NCBI RefSeq assembly: GCF_022812285.1
Contig: NZ_CP093300.1
Location: 2,294,001 to 2,358,000, forward strand
Length of the DNA stretch: 64,000 nucleotides
Direction: 5' to 3'
From: Alkalihalobacillus sp. LMS39
GTDB lineage: Bacteria; Bacillota; Bacilli; Bacillales; Bacillaceae_F
Shown here one piece after another: positions 34,963 to 44,209 of this stretch. Within the stretch, counting starts at the first letter, position 1; every line of letters starts with the position of its first letter. The notes beneath the pieces were generated by a model. That model saw nothing but the letters and a program-made list of their open reading frames with translations, had not been told where the DNA came from and searched no databases. The translations under genes and the position numbers were made by a program.

Positions 34963-35913
34963 ATGGGTAATGTAATAAACATGATTAAAAGAAGAGGATT
35001 GCAGTTGATTATCATGGTGTTTCTATTATCATTCGTTAGTTTTCTACTAATGAAGATAACACCAGGGGACCCGATACGAGAACTATTAAAGGTAGACGAT
35101 ATTGCTGCTACAACGATAGATGAAGAAAGACTAAGGCAAGAATATGGATTTGACCGACCGATCCTCATTCAATATGGAGAATGGATATGGGGAGTTATGA
35201 ATCTTGATTTAGGTGAATCCATTATTTCGAAACGACCAGTATTAGATGTGATAATGAGTCGGCTTCCAGCTACATTAGCATTAGCATGTGGAGGACTTCT
35301 TGTTTTATTCTTGATTTCGCTTCCTCTTGGTGTCATTGGAGCGCTCTATAAAGACCGTTGGCCGGATTATATTAGTCGGGTCATTGCTTTATTTGGAGCT
35401 TCCATGCCAAGTTTTTGGTTAGGCTTAATCCTTATTTATATTTTTTCATTACAGTTAAATCTACTTCCAGTGATGGGAAAAGGCACACTTGCTCATTTTA
35501 TATTACCTTCCGTAACACTCGGTATGGCGATGGCACCGATGTATATTCGATTGTTAAGAGAAAGGTTAATTTCAATTTTTCAAAGCTCTTATATCGAAGC
35601 TGCTATGGCAAGGGGCGTAAGTAAAACGAGAATTTTAATCTTTCATGCGGTAAGAGGAAGTATCATTCCGGTTGTCACTTTATTTGGTTTAAGTATGGGG
35701 AGTTTATTAGGTGGCATTACTGTCATCGAAATCCTATTTTCTTGGCCAGGGATGGGTGAATTAATTGTGAATGCAGTCAGTCAACGAGATTATCCTGTAA
35801 TCCAAGGATATATACTCATAGTTGGGGTGCTTGTTGTTGTCATCAATTTAATCGTGGATATTCTTTATTGGTTTATTGATCCACAGATCAAACATGGAAA
35901 GGAAGCCGCTTAA
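34963..35913 (+). CDS. ABC transporter permease 1 (NikB/DppB type)
   Basis: A 316-residue inner-membrane permease with six helices. The N-terminal FVSFLLMKITPGDPI block is typical of DppB/NikB. The EAA loop that contacts the ATPase reads EAAMARGVSKTRIL. AAGGTGA precedes the ATG, and the next gene follows without a gap. It forms the channel together with permease 2. Confidence 0.9.
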   Translation: MGNVINMIKRRGLQLIIMVFLLSFVSFLLMKITPGDPIRELLKVDDIAATTIDEERLRQEYGFDRPILIQYGEWIWGVMNLDLGESIISKRPVLDVIMSRLPATLALACGGLLVLFLISLPLGVIGALYKDRWPDYISRVIALFGASMPSFWLGLILIYIFSLQLNLLPVMGKGTLAHFILPSVTLGMAMAPMYIRLLRERLISIFQSSYIEAAMARGVSKTRILIFHAVRGSIIPVVTLFGLSMGSLLGGITVIEILFSWPGMGELIVNAVSQRDYPVIQGYILIVGVLVVVINLIVDILYWFIDPQIKHGKEAA

Positions 35914-36765
35914 ATGGAAGTAGTGTTTAAAAGAAATAGTAAGCGCCGTCTTTCCAATCCAAGTATGATTGGAGGGCTCATATTAGCGAGTTTGATAGTA
36001 AGTCTTATTTTTCTTGGCGAGTGGATGTCTCCTCATCATCCATATGATATTAATATGGAAAATCGACTTGAACCAAGTTCGGATGAACATTGGTTTGGTA
36101 CAGATCAATTAGGTCGGGATGTTTTCTCTCGCATTGCAGCAGGAGCAAAGATTACGATTGGGTTAGGAGTAACCGCGATCTTGTTATCTTTAGTTATTGG
36201 TGTACCGATAGGGTTGATTTCAGGGTATGTCGGGGGAAGAATCGATGCGATTTTCATGCGAATGGTGGATGGTATATTGGCGTTTCCCGATTTTATCTTA
36301 GCCATTGCCATTGCAGGAATATTAGGACCGAGCTTAACCAATATCATTATTGCGATTGTTCTTGTCCGGTGGATTATGTATGCTAGAGTCGTGCGAGGTT
36401 TACTTTTATCTGAAAAAGAAAAAGAGTATATTTATGTATCAAAACTATCGAACTCTAGTTCATTTAAAACAATTCGAATGCATCTCCTTCCTCAAGTACT
36501 TCCAGAAATTATAGCGATGGCAGCGATTGATGTTGGAAAGGTCATTTTACTTATTTCTGCTTTATCTTATATAGGATTAGGAGCACAACCTCCTATCGCC
36601 GAATGGGGGGCCATGTTAAATGATGGTCGCGGCTATTTTCAAGTCGTTCCTTCGTTAATGGTGTATCCAGGTTTGGCAATCATGATAGCAGTTTTATGTT
36701 TTTATCTATTAGGAGATGGAATAAAGCACAAGCTTGATATCCAACGAGGGAGGAATGAATGGTGA
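35914..36765 (+). CDS. ABC transporter permease 2 (NikC/DppC type)
   Basis: A 283-residue permease with the N-terminal DppC/NikC block HWFGTDQLGRDVFSRIAAGA. The coupling loop (KEYIYVSKLSNSSSFKTIRM) is diverged from the canonical EAA form. The start is directly after the permease 1 stop, and the end overlaps the first ATPase by seven bases, so all are one operon. Confidence 0.9.
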   Translation: MEVVFKRNSKRRLSNPSMIGGLILASLIVSLIFLGEWMSPHHPYDINMENRLEPSSDEHWFGTDQLGRDVFSRIAAGAKITIGLGVTAILLSLVIGVPIGLISGYVGGRIDAIFMRMVDGILAFPDFILAIAIAGILGPSLTNIIIAIVLVRWIMYARVVRGLLLSEKEKEYIYVSKLSNSSSFKTIRMHLLPQVLPEIIAMAAIDVGKVILLISALSYIGLGAQPPIAEWGAMLNDGRGYFQVVPSLMVYPGLAIMIAVLCFYLLGDGIKHKLDIQRGRNEW

Positions 36766-37550
36766 GTCCGGTATTATCAATGAAACAGTTGAGTATTGAT
36801 TCGATATTATGCGGGGTAAACTTGTCTATTGAAAGCGGAGAAATCGTTGGGCTAATTGGGGAGAGTGGTAGTGGGAAAAGCATGACAGCAAGAGCGATTT
36901 TGCGCCTTCTTCCACATGGAATGAATGTAACTGGAAATATCTTTGTAGGTGGAGTAGACTTATTGTCACTTCAGAAAAAAGATCATCATAAAAGACTAGG
37001 AAAAGACATTGGCATGGTGTTTCAAGATTATCGCGGGAGCTTCACCCCGTTTATTAAAGTTGGCAAGCAAATGGTTGAAACGCTTTGTGCCCATCAATTT
37101 TCAAAGGTTGAAGCTAAAACGGTTACGCTGAATGTATTAACCAAAATGGGGTTAAATGCACAACAAATTTATCGAAGCTATCCATTTCAATTAAGTGGTG
37201 GGCAAGTTCAACGAGCCGCCATTGCTATGATGCTGGCATTAAAACCGAAGCTGTTAATATGTGATGAAGTAACAACAGCTCTAGATGTAATGAGTGGAGA
37301 AAAGGTGCTTCAAGCGATTCATGAAGTGAGAAATGAAACAGGATGTGGTGTTTTATTTATTACTCATGACCTTGTACAAGCGTTTACACATACATCACGA
37401 CTTTATGTTATGAAAGAAGGAACGATCATCGAAGAGGGCAAGACGGAAAAAATTCAAAATCACCCATCTCACTCTTATACAAAACAGCTGTGCTCGTCAA
37501 TATTGTCATTGCCTCCTGTTCCAACGACAACGAAAAGAGGAATATTATGA
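36759..37550 (+). CDS. ABC transporter ATPase 1 (NikD/OppD type)
   Basis: A 263-residue ATPase. Walker A is IGESGSGKSMTARAI, the Q loop is VFQDYRGSF, the signature is QLSGGQVQRAAIA, Walker B is LLICDEVTTALD. It ends without the Fe-S or C-terminal oligopeptide extension that longer OppD proteins have, as in Nik- and Cnt-type ATPases. It overlaps both neighbours and pairs with ATPase 2. Confidence 0.9.
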   Translation: MVSPVLSMKQLSIDSILCGVNLSIESGEIVGLIGESGSGKSMTARAILRLLPHGMNVTGNIFVGGVDLLSLQKKDHHKRLGKDIGMVFQDYRGSFTPFIKVGKQMVETLCAHQFSKVEAKTVTLNVLTKMGLNAQQIYRSYPFQLSGGQVQRAAIAMMLALKPKLLICDEVTTALDVMSGEKVLQAIHEVRNETGCGVLFITHDLVQAFTHTSRLYVMKEGTIIEEGKTEKIQNHPSHSYTKQLCSSILSLPPVPTTTKRGIL

Positions 37551-38326
37551 GTTTGTTATCCTTTCAGCAAGTAGCGAAAACATACGGAAAAAGCCACAAG
37601 GCATTAAAAGATATTTCATTTTCAGTTGATAAAGGAGAATCTGTTGGTATTGTGGGAGAAAGCGGTAGTGGAAAAAGTTCAATTGCAAAAATCATTGTTG
37701 GGTTAGAATCGTTTCAGGAAGGGACAGTCGAATTTAATAAGAAACAACTTCCTATCGCCAAACGAGAAGAATTACGACAATTTCGAAAAGAAACGCAATT
37801 CATTTTTCAAGATACGACGAGTACATTAAATCCTAAATTACCAATTTGGAGAAGTATAACAGAGCCATTATGTAATTACCCAGAAGTTCTCCCTTCTTTT
37901 ATAAATGGAAAGACGATGTCGCCAGAAAACATGGCAAAAGTTTTGTTAGACATTGTTGGTTTAGATGAATCTTTTGTTCATAGGTACCCACATGAATTAA
38001 GTGGGGGCCAAAAGCAAAGAGTTAGCATTGCTCGGGCGCTAAGTGTTGAGCCGTCTTTGCTTATTTGTGATGAACCGACAGCAAGTCTTGATATGATGAT
38101 TCAAGTTCAAATTTTGAAATTGTTACAAACACTAAAGGAAAAACTGCAAACGACGATTTTATTTATTTCACATGATTTACGGGCCGTCTCTTTTTTATGT
38201 GAAAAAGTTATCGTTCTTAAACATGGAATCATTGTAGATTCTTTTCCGATTGCTGATCTATATCATATAGAACGGCATCCATATACAAAAGCGTTAATTA
38301 AAGCAGCCTCTTCACATGAAAAATAG
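37547..38326 (+). CDS. ABC transporter ATPase 2 (NikE/OppF type)
   Basis: A 259-residue ATPase. Walker A is VGESGSGKSSIAKII, Q loop IFQDTTSTLNPKL, signature ELSGGQKQRVSIARAL and Walker B LLICDEPTASLD. ATG 37547 overlaps the stop of ATPase 1 in ATGA and follows AGAGGAAT, so a longer frame from 37490 is not the start. It completes the five-gene importer. Confidence 0.9.
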   Translation: MSLLSFQQVAKTYGKSHKALKDISFSVDKGESVGIVGESGSGKSSIAKIIVGLESFQEGTVEFNKKQLPIAKREELRQFRKETQFIFQDTTSTLNPKLPIWRSITEPLCNYPEVLPSFINGKTMSPENMAKVLLDIVGLDESFVHRYPHELSGGQKQRVSIARALSVEPSLLICDEPTASLDMMIQVQILKLLQTLKEKLQTTILFISHDLRAVSFLCEKVIVLKHGIIVDSFPIADLYHIERHPYTKALIKAASSHEK

Positions 38327-38347
38327 AATAAGAACAAAGGAGTCATT

Positions 38348-39721
38348 ATGAAAGTCAATCTTTCTTTAAAACAGCAAGAACAATCATTTACCAATCGCCA
38401 TTATTTATATTTGGCGATTCCGTTAATTATATCTGGGATCTCTACGCCTTTATTAGGAGCTGTTGATACAGCTGTCATTGGACAAATGGGGAATGCCTCC
38501 GCTATTGGTGGGGTAGCGATTGGCGCTGTTATTTTTAATACAATGTACTGGCTATTAGGATTTTTACGAGTGAGTACGAGCGGGTTTACTGCTCAAGCGG
38601 ACGGAGCCAACAACAAAAACGAAACGATTTTAGCTTTACTACGCCCGGCTATTATTGCGATTGTTGTAGGGGTGTTATTTATTATATTACAAAAGCCCAT
38701 CTTACAAATTGCGTTAGCTGTTATTGGTGGGAATGAAACGGTTTCAACCTATGCAGCTGAGTATTATACAATTCGAATTTGGGGAGCCCCATTTTTACTG
38801 TTAAGTTATGTCATCATTGGCTGGCTAATCGGAATGGGAAAAGTACGCTTGTCACTAAGTACACAAATTTTTATGAATTCCTTAAATATTGGATTAGACC
38901 TCCTTTTTGTTATACAGTTCGGCATGGGAGTTGTTGGTGTTGCTTATGCAACAGTTATTTCCGAAGTAGTTGCAGTTGGATTAGGAATCTCACTGATTTT
39001 ATATTCAAAAAAAATAAGCTTTTCCTCAATCACTCGAAAGATGTTATTCGACATCGAACCAGTCAAAAAAATGATTCGAGTGAACCGTGATTTGTTTTTG
39101 CGAACGGTATGCTTGTTAACGATGACAGTCATGTTTACTTCAAAAGCAGCAAGTATGGGAGATACAGTGCTGGCAGCAAATGCAATTTTGCTTCAAATTC
39201 ATTATATTATTGCTTATTTCTTTGGTGGATTTGCGAATGCTTCTAGTATTGTGGTTGGAAGGTCTATAGGTGCAAGAAATTATTCGTTATACCGGAGAGC
39301 TTATTTCTTCTCGGCCCAATATGGACTATTAGCCGCTGTCGTGTTATCAACAGGCTTATTTGTTTTTGATGATTTTATTATATCCATGTTTACGACAAGC
39401 CCAGAGGTGATGAATACTGTCCATGAATACCTAGTTTGGATGTTAATTTTCCCGTTTGTTGGTTTTTGGGCATTGCAACTGGAAGGGATATATTCAGGCG
39501 CAACGGAAGCACGTGCGATTCGGGATGGTATTTTTCTATCGTTGCTTTTGTTTTTCACCGCTCTTTGGTATTTAGCCCCGTATGGTAACGATGGATTATG
39601 GATCGCATTTTTATTATTTAGTGTTGGTCGTTCTATGTTTTTATCTTTGTTTATAAAAAGAGTCACCCAGCTTCATTTTAACAGCGTTGCGCCTGTAGTT
39701 CCGAAAAAAGGGATTATCTAA
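38348..39721 (+). CDS. MATE-family efflux transporter (DinF-like branch)
   Basis: A 457-residue, 12-helix cation-coupled exporter of the MATE family. Helix 1-2 block YLAIPLIISGISTPLLGAVD with DTAVIGQMGNASAIGG is typical of DinF/eukaryote-like MATEs. The second half repeats the fold (NAILLQIHYIIAYFFGGFAN). AAAGGAG lies before the ATG, 21 bases after the ATPase stop. Placed between a metal-type importer and a flavoprotein, it is a candidate exporter for a metallophore or other small product. Confidence 0.88.
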   Translation: MKVNLSLKQQEQSFTNRHYLYLAIPLIISGISTPLLGAVDTAVIGQMGNASAIGGVAIGAVIFNTMYWLLGFLRVSTSGFTAQADGANNKNETILALLRPAIIAIVVGVLFIILQKPILQIALAVIGGNETVSTYAAEYYTIRIWGAPFLLLSYVIIGWLIGMGKVRLSLSTQIFMNSLNIGLDLLFVIQFGMGVVGVAYATVISEVVAVGLGISLILYSKKISFSSITRKMLFDIEPVKKMIRVNRDLFLRTVCLLTMTVMFTSKAASMGDTVLAANAILLQIHYIIAYFFGGFANASSIVVGRSIGARNYSLYRRAYFFSAQYGLLAAVVLSTGLFVFDDFIISMFTTSPEVMNTVHEYLVWMLIFPFVGFWALQLEGIYSGATEARAIRDGIFLSLLLFFTALWYLAPYGNDGLWIAFLLFSVGRSMFLSLFIKRVTQLHFNSVAPVVPKKGII

Positions 39722-39745
39722 CATAAATGAAGGAGGAAGTCTTCA

Positions 39746-40912
39746 ATGAAGGAATGGACAATTATAGGTGGTGGCATACAAGGCTGCACATTGGCAAACT
39801 ATTTACTTAAATCAAAACGAACAACAACTGAAAACTTGGCCATTGTTGATCCAAATGATTCACCATTATCAACATGGAATCGTTGCACGTCAGAAATCGA
39901 AATGCCATTTTTGCGTTCTCCTTCTATCCATCATATTGATATCGATCCATTTTCACTTGAAAAATGGGCAAAGTCGAAAGAAGGGAAACAATATGCCGAC
40001 TTTTATGGTCCTTACGATCGACCGTCTTTAATGCTTTTCAATCACCATTGTGAACATATTTTTGAGGAAATTCAACTCAAAAAAAGCTGGGTTACAGGAT
40101 TAGTACAACAAGTAATCCGTAAAGGCTCACAATGGGATATTACTTTGTCTAGTGGGCAGCAATTTAAGAGTAAGAATACAGTATTAGCTATGGGGTTGAG
40201 TGACCATCCATACTGGCCAGAATGGGCTCAAAAAGTCCAGAAAATGGGTGCGGATGTTCATCACATTTTTGACCGACAAAAAGCAAAACCAATTGACAAA
40301 ATGGGTGATGTTGTTGTCATTGGTGGTGGTATTAGTGCTGTACATACAGTGATTAAACTATCTAAAAGTCATGAAGGAAAAATAACACTTATTACAAGGC
40401 ATCCTTTCCGTGTCTTTCCTTTTGATTCAGATCCTGGATGGTTAGGGCCAAAATATATGAGGGAATTTCAAAAAGTAAAAAGCTATGAAACGAGAAGACA
40501 AATGATTATAAAAGCCAGACATCGTGGTTCGATGCCAAATGAACTTAAAGTGAAAGTAAACAGACTACAAAAGGAAAATAAAATTGATATTCTCTTCGGA
40601 GAAATCAATGACGTTACGTTTAATGAAAATGAACTTAAAGTGGTGCATGAGTCCAAGACGATAAAGGCGCAACAAATCATACTTGCGACTGGATTTCACC
40701 CTACCGCTCCAGGGATGTCATGGTTACAGTCAACAATTCAAGATGAGAATTTGCTGTGTGCTACATGTGGGTATCCGATTGTTTCTTCTGACTCTTTACA
40801 ATGGGCCGAGGGGTTGTACGTCACAGGAGCATTATCAGAACTTGAGATTGGACCAGTTGCTAGAAATCTTTCAGGTGCTAGAAGAGCGGCTCTTAAAATT
40901 GTAGCACATTAA
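39746..40912 (+). CDS. FAD/NAD(P)-binding monooxygenase-like protein
   Basis: A 388-residue flavoprotein with two Rossmann motifs: IIGGGIQGCTLANYL near residue 4 for FAD and VVVIGGGISAVHTVIKL near 190 for NAD(P)H. ILATGFHP follows in the third quarter, the ATG motif seen in N-hydroxylating and flavin-containing monooxygenases. The block EMPFLRSPSIHHIDIDPFSL near residue 52 is characteristic of its subgroup, which resembles lysine/ornithine N-monooxygenases (SidA/IucD) but is shorter. It closes the Zur-linked operon (24 bases after MATE; GAAGGAGG upstream). A role in making or modifying a metal-binding molecule is inferred from context. Confidence 0.75.
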   Translation: MKEWTIIGGGIQGCTLANYLLKSKRTTTENLAIVDPNDSPLSTWNRCTSEIEMPFLRSPSIHHIDIDPFSLEKWAKSKEGKQYADFYGPYDRPSLMLFNHHCEHIFEEIQLKKSWVTGLVQQVIRKGSQWDITLSSGQQFKSKNTVLAMGLSDHPYWPEWAQKVQKMGADVHHIFDRQKAKPIDKMGDVVVIGGGISAVHTVIKLSKSHEGKITLITRHPFRVFPFDSDPGWLGPKYMREFQKVKSYETRRQMIIKARHRGSMPNELKVKVNRLQKENKIDILFGEINDVTFNENELKVVHESKTIKAQQIILATGFHPTAPGMSWLQSTIQDENLLCATCGYPIVSSDSLQWAEGLYVTGALSELEIGPVARNLSGARRAALKIVAH

Positions 40913-41137
40913 AACAAATTTTATTTGATAAAAATGCAAACGTTTTGTGTATCCTTAATGTTTTTATTTACTATTGCCAATAACCTATTCCTGATAGGGT
41001 TACATGAATTTACAGAAAAGTATTAAAATAGTGAACATTTAAACTTTAGGGAATCGAAATAATTTTACTTTAAATTTTATTCATATTTTACTATAATACT
41101 CACTGAGAGATAATTAGTAAAATAGGGGATGAATAAA
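40913..41137 (+). other. Intergenic stretch after the flavoprotein gene
   Basis: No good terminator, open frame or known RNA is seen, so where the long operon ends is not evident from sequence. Confidence 0.4.
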
Positions 41138-41575
41138 ATGAAGAAATTTTTAATCATTTTGGGAGCAGGACTTCTTTTAGCTGGCTGTGGAAATACAGAA
41201 AGCAATACGGGACAAGAACAACCAGTTGAGGATGCTGAAGCTACAGAAGAAGCTACTGCGGCAGAAACTGAAGAAACAGTAGAAGCTGATTCTACGTATT
41301 TAACTGCAGAAGAATTCATTGAAAGAGTAGAGAACGAAGGCACATATGGTTCTTACTCAGCAAATTTATTACTATGGGTATCAGCTCAAGAAGCTCGTTT
41401 TATGGAAACAATTTTTACTGACAAAGAAGAGTATGGTGCACATAAAGTAGATATTGTTGTTGTTCAAGATGGTGTTGTTGCCGTTGGTTTTGATGGTGAA
41501 GAAATAGTTGGTACTTGGACTTTTGATAGCATAGACGAATTAAAAGAAGCGGTTGCTATCCAAGAAGAAGAATAG
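41138..41575 (+). CDS. Small acidic lipoprotein of unknown function
   Basis: A 145-residue lipoprotein with lipobox LAGC. The linker after the Cys is very rich in Glu, Thr and Ala (about residues 25-60), followed by a folded domain of about 85 residues (YLTAEEFIERVENEGTYGSY to the end). A GGGG site nine bases before ATG 41138 favours it over the ATG at 41129. It follows the Zur-linked operon but is likely a separate unit. Confidence 0.65.
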   Translation: MKKFLIILGAGLLLAGCGNTESNTGQEQPVEDAEATEEATAAETEETVEADSTYLTAEEFIERVENEGTYGSYSANLLLWVSAQEARFMETIFTDKEEYGAHKVDIVVVQDGVVAVGFDGEEIVGTWTFDSIDELKEAVAIQEEE

Positions 41576-41580
41576 AAAAT

Positions 41581-41618
41581 AAAAGTGGGGGATTTATTCT
41601 CTCACTTTTTCTTTTTGT
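41581..41618 (+). terminator. Terminator of the 41138 lipoprotein gene
   Basis: AAAAGTGGGGGA pairs with TCTCTCACTTTT (with G-T pairs), followed by a T-rich run. Confidence 0.75.
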
Positions 41619-41871
41619 CACAAATGACCAAAATTTCACGTACCGTATTGTGTAGTTTAAAAAGAGGGATTCTGGCAGTGAAACTTTTTTTGCAAGTGAT
41701 TATTCTCCTCCCTACATAGTGGTCTTTACACAATGTTACAATAGTTTTTGATTGAAAGTGTTAGTTTTGAACTATTCCCATAAAATGTTTTAAAACTATT
41801 AGTCGATTTACAAATATAACGATTGGTGAGTTAATAGAACTAATCGAAGAAGATTAATAGGGAGTGAGCAA

Positions 41872-42219
41872 ATGGAAATTATCGAAAAAATTGATACGAT
41901 ATGTCTTAAAGTGAGAGATATTAAAAAGGCAAAAGAATGGTATAAAGAAAAGTTAAATTTTAAAGTAAGTTATGATGGTGGACATTATATTGTCTTTCAA
42001 ATTGGAAATAGCAGCGTACCGTTAACTCTCGAACAGGGTGAAAGCAAAAATAGTACAACTTACCCGATTTTTTATACTAGTCGTATAGAGGAAGCTCATG
42101 AACAGTTAAAATCAAAAGGAATTACGGTTGATGAGGTTCAAAAAGACGGAGTAAATACCTTTTTTACTTTTTACGATTTAGACGGAAATCTTCTTCAACT
42201 ATGTTATTGGCACGATTAA
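41872..42219 (+). CDS. VOC-family (glyoxalase/bleomycin-resistance fold) protein
   Basis: A 115-residue protein of the vicinal oxygen chelate fold. The N-terminal repeat has ICLKVRDIKKAKEWYKEKL and the C-terminal repeat FYDLDGNLLQLCYW. The metal position normally occupied by His near residue 10 is Cys (DTICLKV), so metal binding is doubtful; the Glu equivalent near the end is Gln. GGGAGTGA precedes the ATG. Substrate unknown. Confidence 0.8.
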   Translation: MEIIEKIDTICLKVRDIKKAKEWYKEKLNFKVSYDGGHYIVFQIGNSSVPLTLEQGESKNSTTYPIFYTSRIEEAHEQLKSKGITVDEVQKDGVNTFFTFYDLDGNLLQLCYWHD

Positions 42220-42234
42220 ACCATACAACATTCA

Positions 42235-42418
42235 TAACGGACACTTATACCACTATTTCTAGGAAATAGTAGTTTTTTGCCTGCCGTTCGGACATCTGTT
42301 CAGTTATTGTCATTGGTTGAGCGCTTAAAACAGCTCGGTTCGAATGAATAGCAATTGTTGTCCGCTACCATATAAAAAACGTAATATTTACTATACATTA
42401 CAAACCGTATGTCCGTTA
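42235..42418. repeat. Four-box palindromic intergenic repeat R2, copy 2
   Basis: GGACA at 42239, GGACAT at 42290, TTGTCC at 42358 and ATGTCC at 42409 mirror copy 1 (3398-3583) in order and spacing. The segment between the first two boxes also aligns (CTATTT, GGAAATA, TTTTTTG, TGTTC-GTTAT). It sits between two unrelated genes. Confidence 0.7.
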
Positions 42419-42426
42419 GAGCTTTT

Positions 42427-42457
42427 AAAAGCATCAGTTCCATGCTGATGCTTTTTT
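42427..42457 (+). terminator. Terminator downstream of R2 copy 2
   Basis: AAAAGCATCAG pairs with CTGATGCTTTT around TTCCATG, followed by Ts. Confidence 0.85.
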
Positions 42458-42531
42458 GGCGTTGCAAGAAGGGATAAAAGTGTAGAGGTTACATAAGCTA
42501 TTTTTGAGTGAAAGAAAGTGAGGTCAAAAAA

Positions 42532-43218
42532 ATGACAGTGTTTGAAGTGATTTTACGAACTACGATTGCTTTTATTATTTTATATATATTATGTCGGATA
42601 TTAAACAAGAAATTAATCTCGCAAATGACATTTTTTGATTTTGTTGCGGGGATCACAATTGGGTCCTTAGTCGCAAGTTCAATTATTATGACAGATGTGC
42701 CGATTTTCATTAGTATGGTTGGTTTATTTTTCTTTTGTTTATATGTGTTTATTACAAGTATCATTGCGATAAAAAGTTTATGGGGAAGAAAAGTATTAGA
42801 AGATGAACCAACCTATTTGATGAAAGATGGACAAATTTTAGAAGAAGGGTTAAAAAAATCGAGATTTACTGTAGATAGTTTATTAACTAATTTACGAAAA
42901 AAAAATGTATTTAACATTGATGAAGTAGATACCGCTTTTCTAGAAACAGATGGAACTGTCACTGTCCTGAAAAAGGCACCATACTTACCAGCTATGCAAA
43001 AAGATGTATTTAATGTACAAGTGACAAGAGGGGTAGGGCAAGCTTTTATAATCGATGGGAAAATTTTGAAGAAAAGCTTAGATATATTAGAAAAAGACAT
43101 TGATTGGGTGAAAACAGTGCTAGCTCAACATAAAATCAGTTCTATTGATGATGTGTTTTTTGCCCAAATAGATAAACAAGGAATGGTTTATATTGATAAA
43201 AGAAGTGATATCATTTAA
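42532..43218 (+). CDS. DUF421 membrane protein (YetF/YdfR/YrbG type)
   Basis: A 228-residue membrane protein. Three helices lie in residues 5-85, with the block DFVAGITIGSLVASSIIM, followed by a cytoplasmic alpha/beta domain (YLMKDGQILEEGLKKSRFTV and VDTAFLETDGTVTVLKK). Spore germination and stress contexts are known for family members in bacilli. GTGAGG before ATG 42532 makes it the better start than 42508. It is monocistronic. Confidence 0.85.
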   Translation: MTVFEVILRTTIAFIILYILCRILNKKLISQMTFFDFVAGITIGSLVASSIIMTDVPIFISMVGLFFFCLYVFITSIIAIKSLWGRKVLEDEPTYLMKDGQILEEGLKKSRFTVDSLLTNLRKKNVFNIDEVDTAFLETDGTVTVLKKAPYLPAMQKDVFNVQVTRGVGQAFIIDGKILKKSLDILEKDIDWVKTVLAQHKISSIDDVFFAQIDKQGMVYIDKRSDII

Positions 43219-43250
43219 AGGCCGATGAGATAATTTTCTCATCGGCTTTG
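43217..43250 (+). terminator. Terminator of the DUF421 gene
   Basis: AAAGCCGATGAGA-like arms (AAAGGCCGATGAGA and TCTCATCGGCTTT) flank a short AT loop. Confidence 0.8.
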
Positions 43251-43353
43251 TGTTGTAAGTCTTTCGAAGGATAAAAGAAGAAATACTCGAAACGTATACT
43301 ATAAATGGGGTATAATTAGACGTTGTATAAAACTTTGAAAGTGAGTGTTCAAC

Positions 43354-44070
43354 ATGGGTCGTAAATGGAACAATATTAAAGAGAAAAAGGCATCCAAAGA
43401 TGCGAATACAAGTCGAATTTATGCCAAGTTTGGTCGAGAAATATATGTAGCGGCTAAACAAGGAGAACCTGATCCAGAATCAAACAGAGCGCTTAAAGTC
43501 GTATTAGAGCGTGCAAAAACATATAGCGTGCCAAAAGCCATTATTGAGCGCGCGATTGAAAAAGCTAAAGGCGGTTCTGAAGAAAGTTATGATGAATTGC
43601 GTTATGAAGGGTTTGGTCCTAATGGGTCAATGATTATCGTTGATGCGTTAACAAATAATGTAAATCGAACTGCAGCAGAAGTGCGTTCGGCCTTTAATAA
43701 AAATGGAGGAAACATGGGGGTTAGTGGGTCTGTAGCTTACATGTTTGATGCAACGGCAGTATTTGGAGTGGAAGGAAAAAGTGCAGATGACGTATTGGAA
43801 CTTTTAATGGAAGCAGACATAGATGCACGTGACATATTAGATGAAGATAGTTCCGTTATTGTGTACGCTGAACCCGACCAATTTCATGCTGTGCAAGAAG
43901 CATTTAAAAATATAGGGGTCACAGATTTTACTTTAGCCGAATTGACAATGCTAGCCCAAAACGATATCGCGTTATCAGAAGAAGATCAAGTTCAATTTGA
44001 GAAATTAATAGACGCATTAGAAGACTTAGAAGATGTACAGCAAGTCTATCATAATGTTGAGCTTAACTAA
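43354..44070 (+). CDS. yeeI: YebC/PmpR-family protein (YeeI type)
   Basis: A 238-residue TACO1/YebC-family protein. Opening [20 protein letters not shown] is nearly the B. subtilis YeeI sequence as remembered, and length agrees. Blocks [20 protein letters not shown] and [12 protein letters not shown] are diagnostic. Family members act as DNA-binding regulators or as translation factors that relieve ribosome stalling on proline-rich stretches. The ATG at 43354 is used since the upstream GTG at 43345 overlaps the ribosome binding site. Confidence 0.93.
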   Translation: MGRKWNNIKEKKASKDANTSRIYAKFGREIYVAAKQGEPDPESNRALKVVLERAKTYSVPKAIIERAIEKAKGGSEESYDELRYEGFGPNGSMIIVDALTNNVNRTAAEVRSAFNKNGGNMGVSGSVAYMFDATAVFGVEGKSADDVLELLMEADIDARDILDEDSSVIVYAEPDQFHAVQEAFKNIGVTDFTLAELTMLAQNDIALSEEDQVQFEKLIDALEDLEDVQQVYHNVELN

Positions 44071-44112
44071 ATTAACGGTGGCGCATGAATTGCAAGCATA
44101 TAATAAAAGATT

Positions 44113-44146
44113 ACTCATACTTTTTTCATAAAGTATGAGTTTTTTC
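44113..44146 (+). terminator. Terminator of yeeI
   Basis: ACTCATACTTT pairs perfectly with AAAGTATGAGT and is followed by TTTTT. Confidence 0.9.
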
Positions 44147-44209
44147 TAAAAATACTCCAGTTCTTGCATATAATCAAACTGTAAACGAAAAAAAGGAAGT
44201 AGTGATAAG

